Origin: JAGNRR01 sp964389575
GTDB lineage: Bacteria > Bacteroidota > Bacteroidia > Chitinophagales > Chitinophagaceae
Reading direction: 5' to 3'
Assembly (NCBI GenBank): GCA_964389575.1
Contig: CAYMFF010000067.1
Coordinates: 1 to 15,420 of the forward strand
Length of the DNA: 15,420 nt
Shown here: in pieces, positions 14,464-15,420 of the stretch
How positions within the stretch are numbered: position 1 is the stretch's first letter
Layout of the letters: each line of letters starts with the position of its first letter
The notes under the pieces: generated by a model
The model's input: the letters and a program-made list of their open reading frames with translations, nothing else
Database searches by the model: none
Told to the model about the DNA's origin: nothing
Translations under genes and position numbers: made by a program

Positions 14464-15420
14464 CTAGCTTACATCAAAGTCAATTACTACCTTTTTGCTA
14501 GTCGGGTGCGCTTGGCAAGAAAGAACATAACCATCCGCTACTTCTTCATCTTCTAAGGCATAATTCACATCCATTGATACTTCACCTTCTATCACTTTAC
14601 ACTTACAAGTACAGCAAACACCTCCTTTACAAGCGTACGGCAAATCAGCACCTTTGCTTAATGCGGCATCTAAAATTGTAAATCCTTCTGATCCTAGCTT
14701 TAAATCAAATGTTCTGTTATCCACCTTAATGGTTACCTCGCTTAAATCTGCATCATCTGCTGATTCGGATTGTACTTCTACCTTTTTTCCTACCGGTGCA
14801 GAAGAAGTAAACAGTTCAAATTTTACAGTAGATTTATCCATCCCATGTTCCAACAAATAGTCCTTGACCGAATGAATCATAGCTTCAGGTCCACAAATAA
14901 ATGCTTTATCTGTTTTTTCTATAGAAAGAAGCATCTTGCACAGTGCATCACATTTTTCTCCATCAATCCGACCGTAATTTATTTCACTCTCTAGTCGCTC
15001 ACGACTCAGCACATGAACTACTTGCAAGCGTTGTAAGTACTTATTTTTTAATGCTTCAATTTCTTCACGGAATATTATAGACTGAAATTCTTTATTCCCA
15101 TAAACCAGAGTAAATGAACTTTTCGGTTCTTCTTGTAAAACGGTTTTAATGATACTCATTACCGGAGTAATACCACTTCCTGCTGCAAATGCAACATAGT
15201 CATTATCATTTGATGCACTAATCTCCGTAGTGAAATTCCCCATAGGTGGCATCGTTTCTAGCACATCGCCTTTTGCTAAGTTTTCATTGGCATAAGTAGA
15301 AAAAATACCGCCTTCCACTTTTTTAATTGCCACTCGTAATTCACCTTCATGAGGCGCCGAGCAGATAGAATAGGAACGACGAAGTTCTTCACCTTCATGC
15401 TGATGCTTAAAAGTGATATA
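14464..15420 (-). CDS. paaE: PaaE-type flavin and 2Fe-2S reductase (5' end outside window)
   Basis: This oxidoreductase passes electrons from NAD(P)H through FAD to a plant-type 2Fe-2S cluster and on to a partner oxygenase. Its closest known type is the reductase subunit of phenylacetyl-CoA epoxidase. The visible 318 residues run off the right edge; about 35-40 N-terminal residues should be missing. FAD-binding RRSYSIC lies at visible residues 14-20, the NAD(P)-binding GSGITPVMS at 81-89, YGNK at 107-110 and CGPEAMI at 176-182. The C-terminal ferredoxin domain has the cluster ligands C264, C269, C272 (CKGGVCCTC) and C302. An in-frame GTG at 15333 is not the start, because the FAD motif lies upstream of it. 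paaABCD are not in view, so the partner oxygenase and the symbol are tentative. Confidence 0.85.
   Translation of the reverse strand, partial: YITFKHQHEGEELRRSYSICSAPHEGELRVAIKKVEGGIFSTYANENLAKGDVLETMPPMGNFTTEISASNDNDYVAFAAGSGITPVMSIIKTVLQEEPKSSFTLVYGNKEFQSIIFREEIEALKNKYLQRLQVVHVLSRERLESEINYGRIDGEKCDALCKMLLSIEKTDKAFICGPEAMIHSVKDYLLEHGMDKSTVKFELFTSSAPVGKKVEVQSESADDADLSEVTIKVDNRTFDLKLGSEGFTILDAALSKGADLPYACKGGVCCTCKCKVIEGEVSMDVNYALEDEEVADGYVLSCQAHPTSKKVVIDFDVS

Overview
The window is AT-rich chromosomal DNA from a member of the Bacteroidota. Four things point there: promoter elements of the TAnnTTTG type in front of several genes, almost no Shine-Dalgarno sequences, several lipoproteins with relaxed lipoboxes ending in S-C, and the gene families themselves (a MoaC-MoaB fusion, an Ig-like surface lipoprotein, an S41 protease beside rnpA). 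The class cannot be fixed from the sequence alone. I see no insertion sequence, phage gene, tRNA, rRNA or CRISPR array.

Positions 176-1291 hold dnaN (sliding clamp) on the + strand, with its own promoter and a strong hairpin terminator that it shares with the convergent gene. Positions 1362-7109 are all on the - strand. In transcription order they are: a small two-gene membrane protein unit whose products share an N-terminal helical motif (7109-6104); thiL (thiamine-monophosphate kinase) with a promoter almost touching its ATG; two tandem paralogous EGF-like lipoproteins; and the housekeeping cluster rpmH-rnpA-yidD followed by an S41 C-terminal processing protease.

Positions 7241-12957 form a tightly packed + strand operon for molybdenum cofactor (Moco) synthesis: a class D beta-lactamase-like lipoprotein, moeA, a TauE/SafE permease, mobA, moaD, a moeB-type activating enzyme, moaE and a moaCB fusion. 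Neighbouring genes are separated by 3 nt or less, or overlap, and three junctions are the 1-nt overlap TAATG. Together they cover sulfur carrier activation (MoeB, MoaD), molybdopterin synthase (MoaD, MoaE), the MoaC step, adenylylation and Mo insertion (MoaB part, MoeA) and nucleotide attachment (MobA). The radical SAM enzyme MoaA, a molybdate ABC transporter and any Moco-dependent enzyme are absent here.

Positions 12996-15420 are on the - strand again: an Ig-like lipoprotein and the C-terminal 318 residues of a PaaE-type flavin/2Fe-2S reductase that runs off the right edge.

No wholly unknown system stands out. The points most worth a second look are the lipidated beta-lactamase-like protein at the head of the Moco operon, the permease embedded in it, the metal-site loss in the MoeB homologue, the EGF lipoprotein pair, and the promoters placed so close to start codons that leaderless mRNAs are likely.
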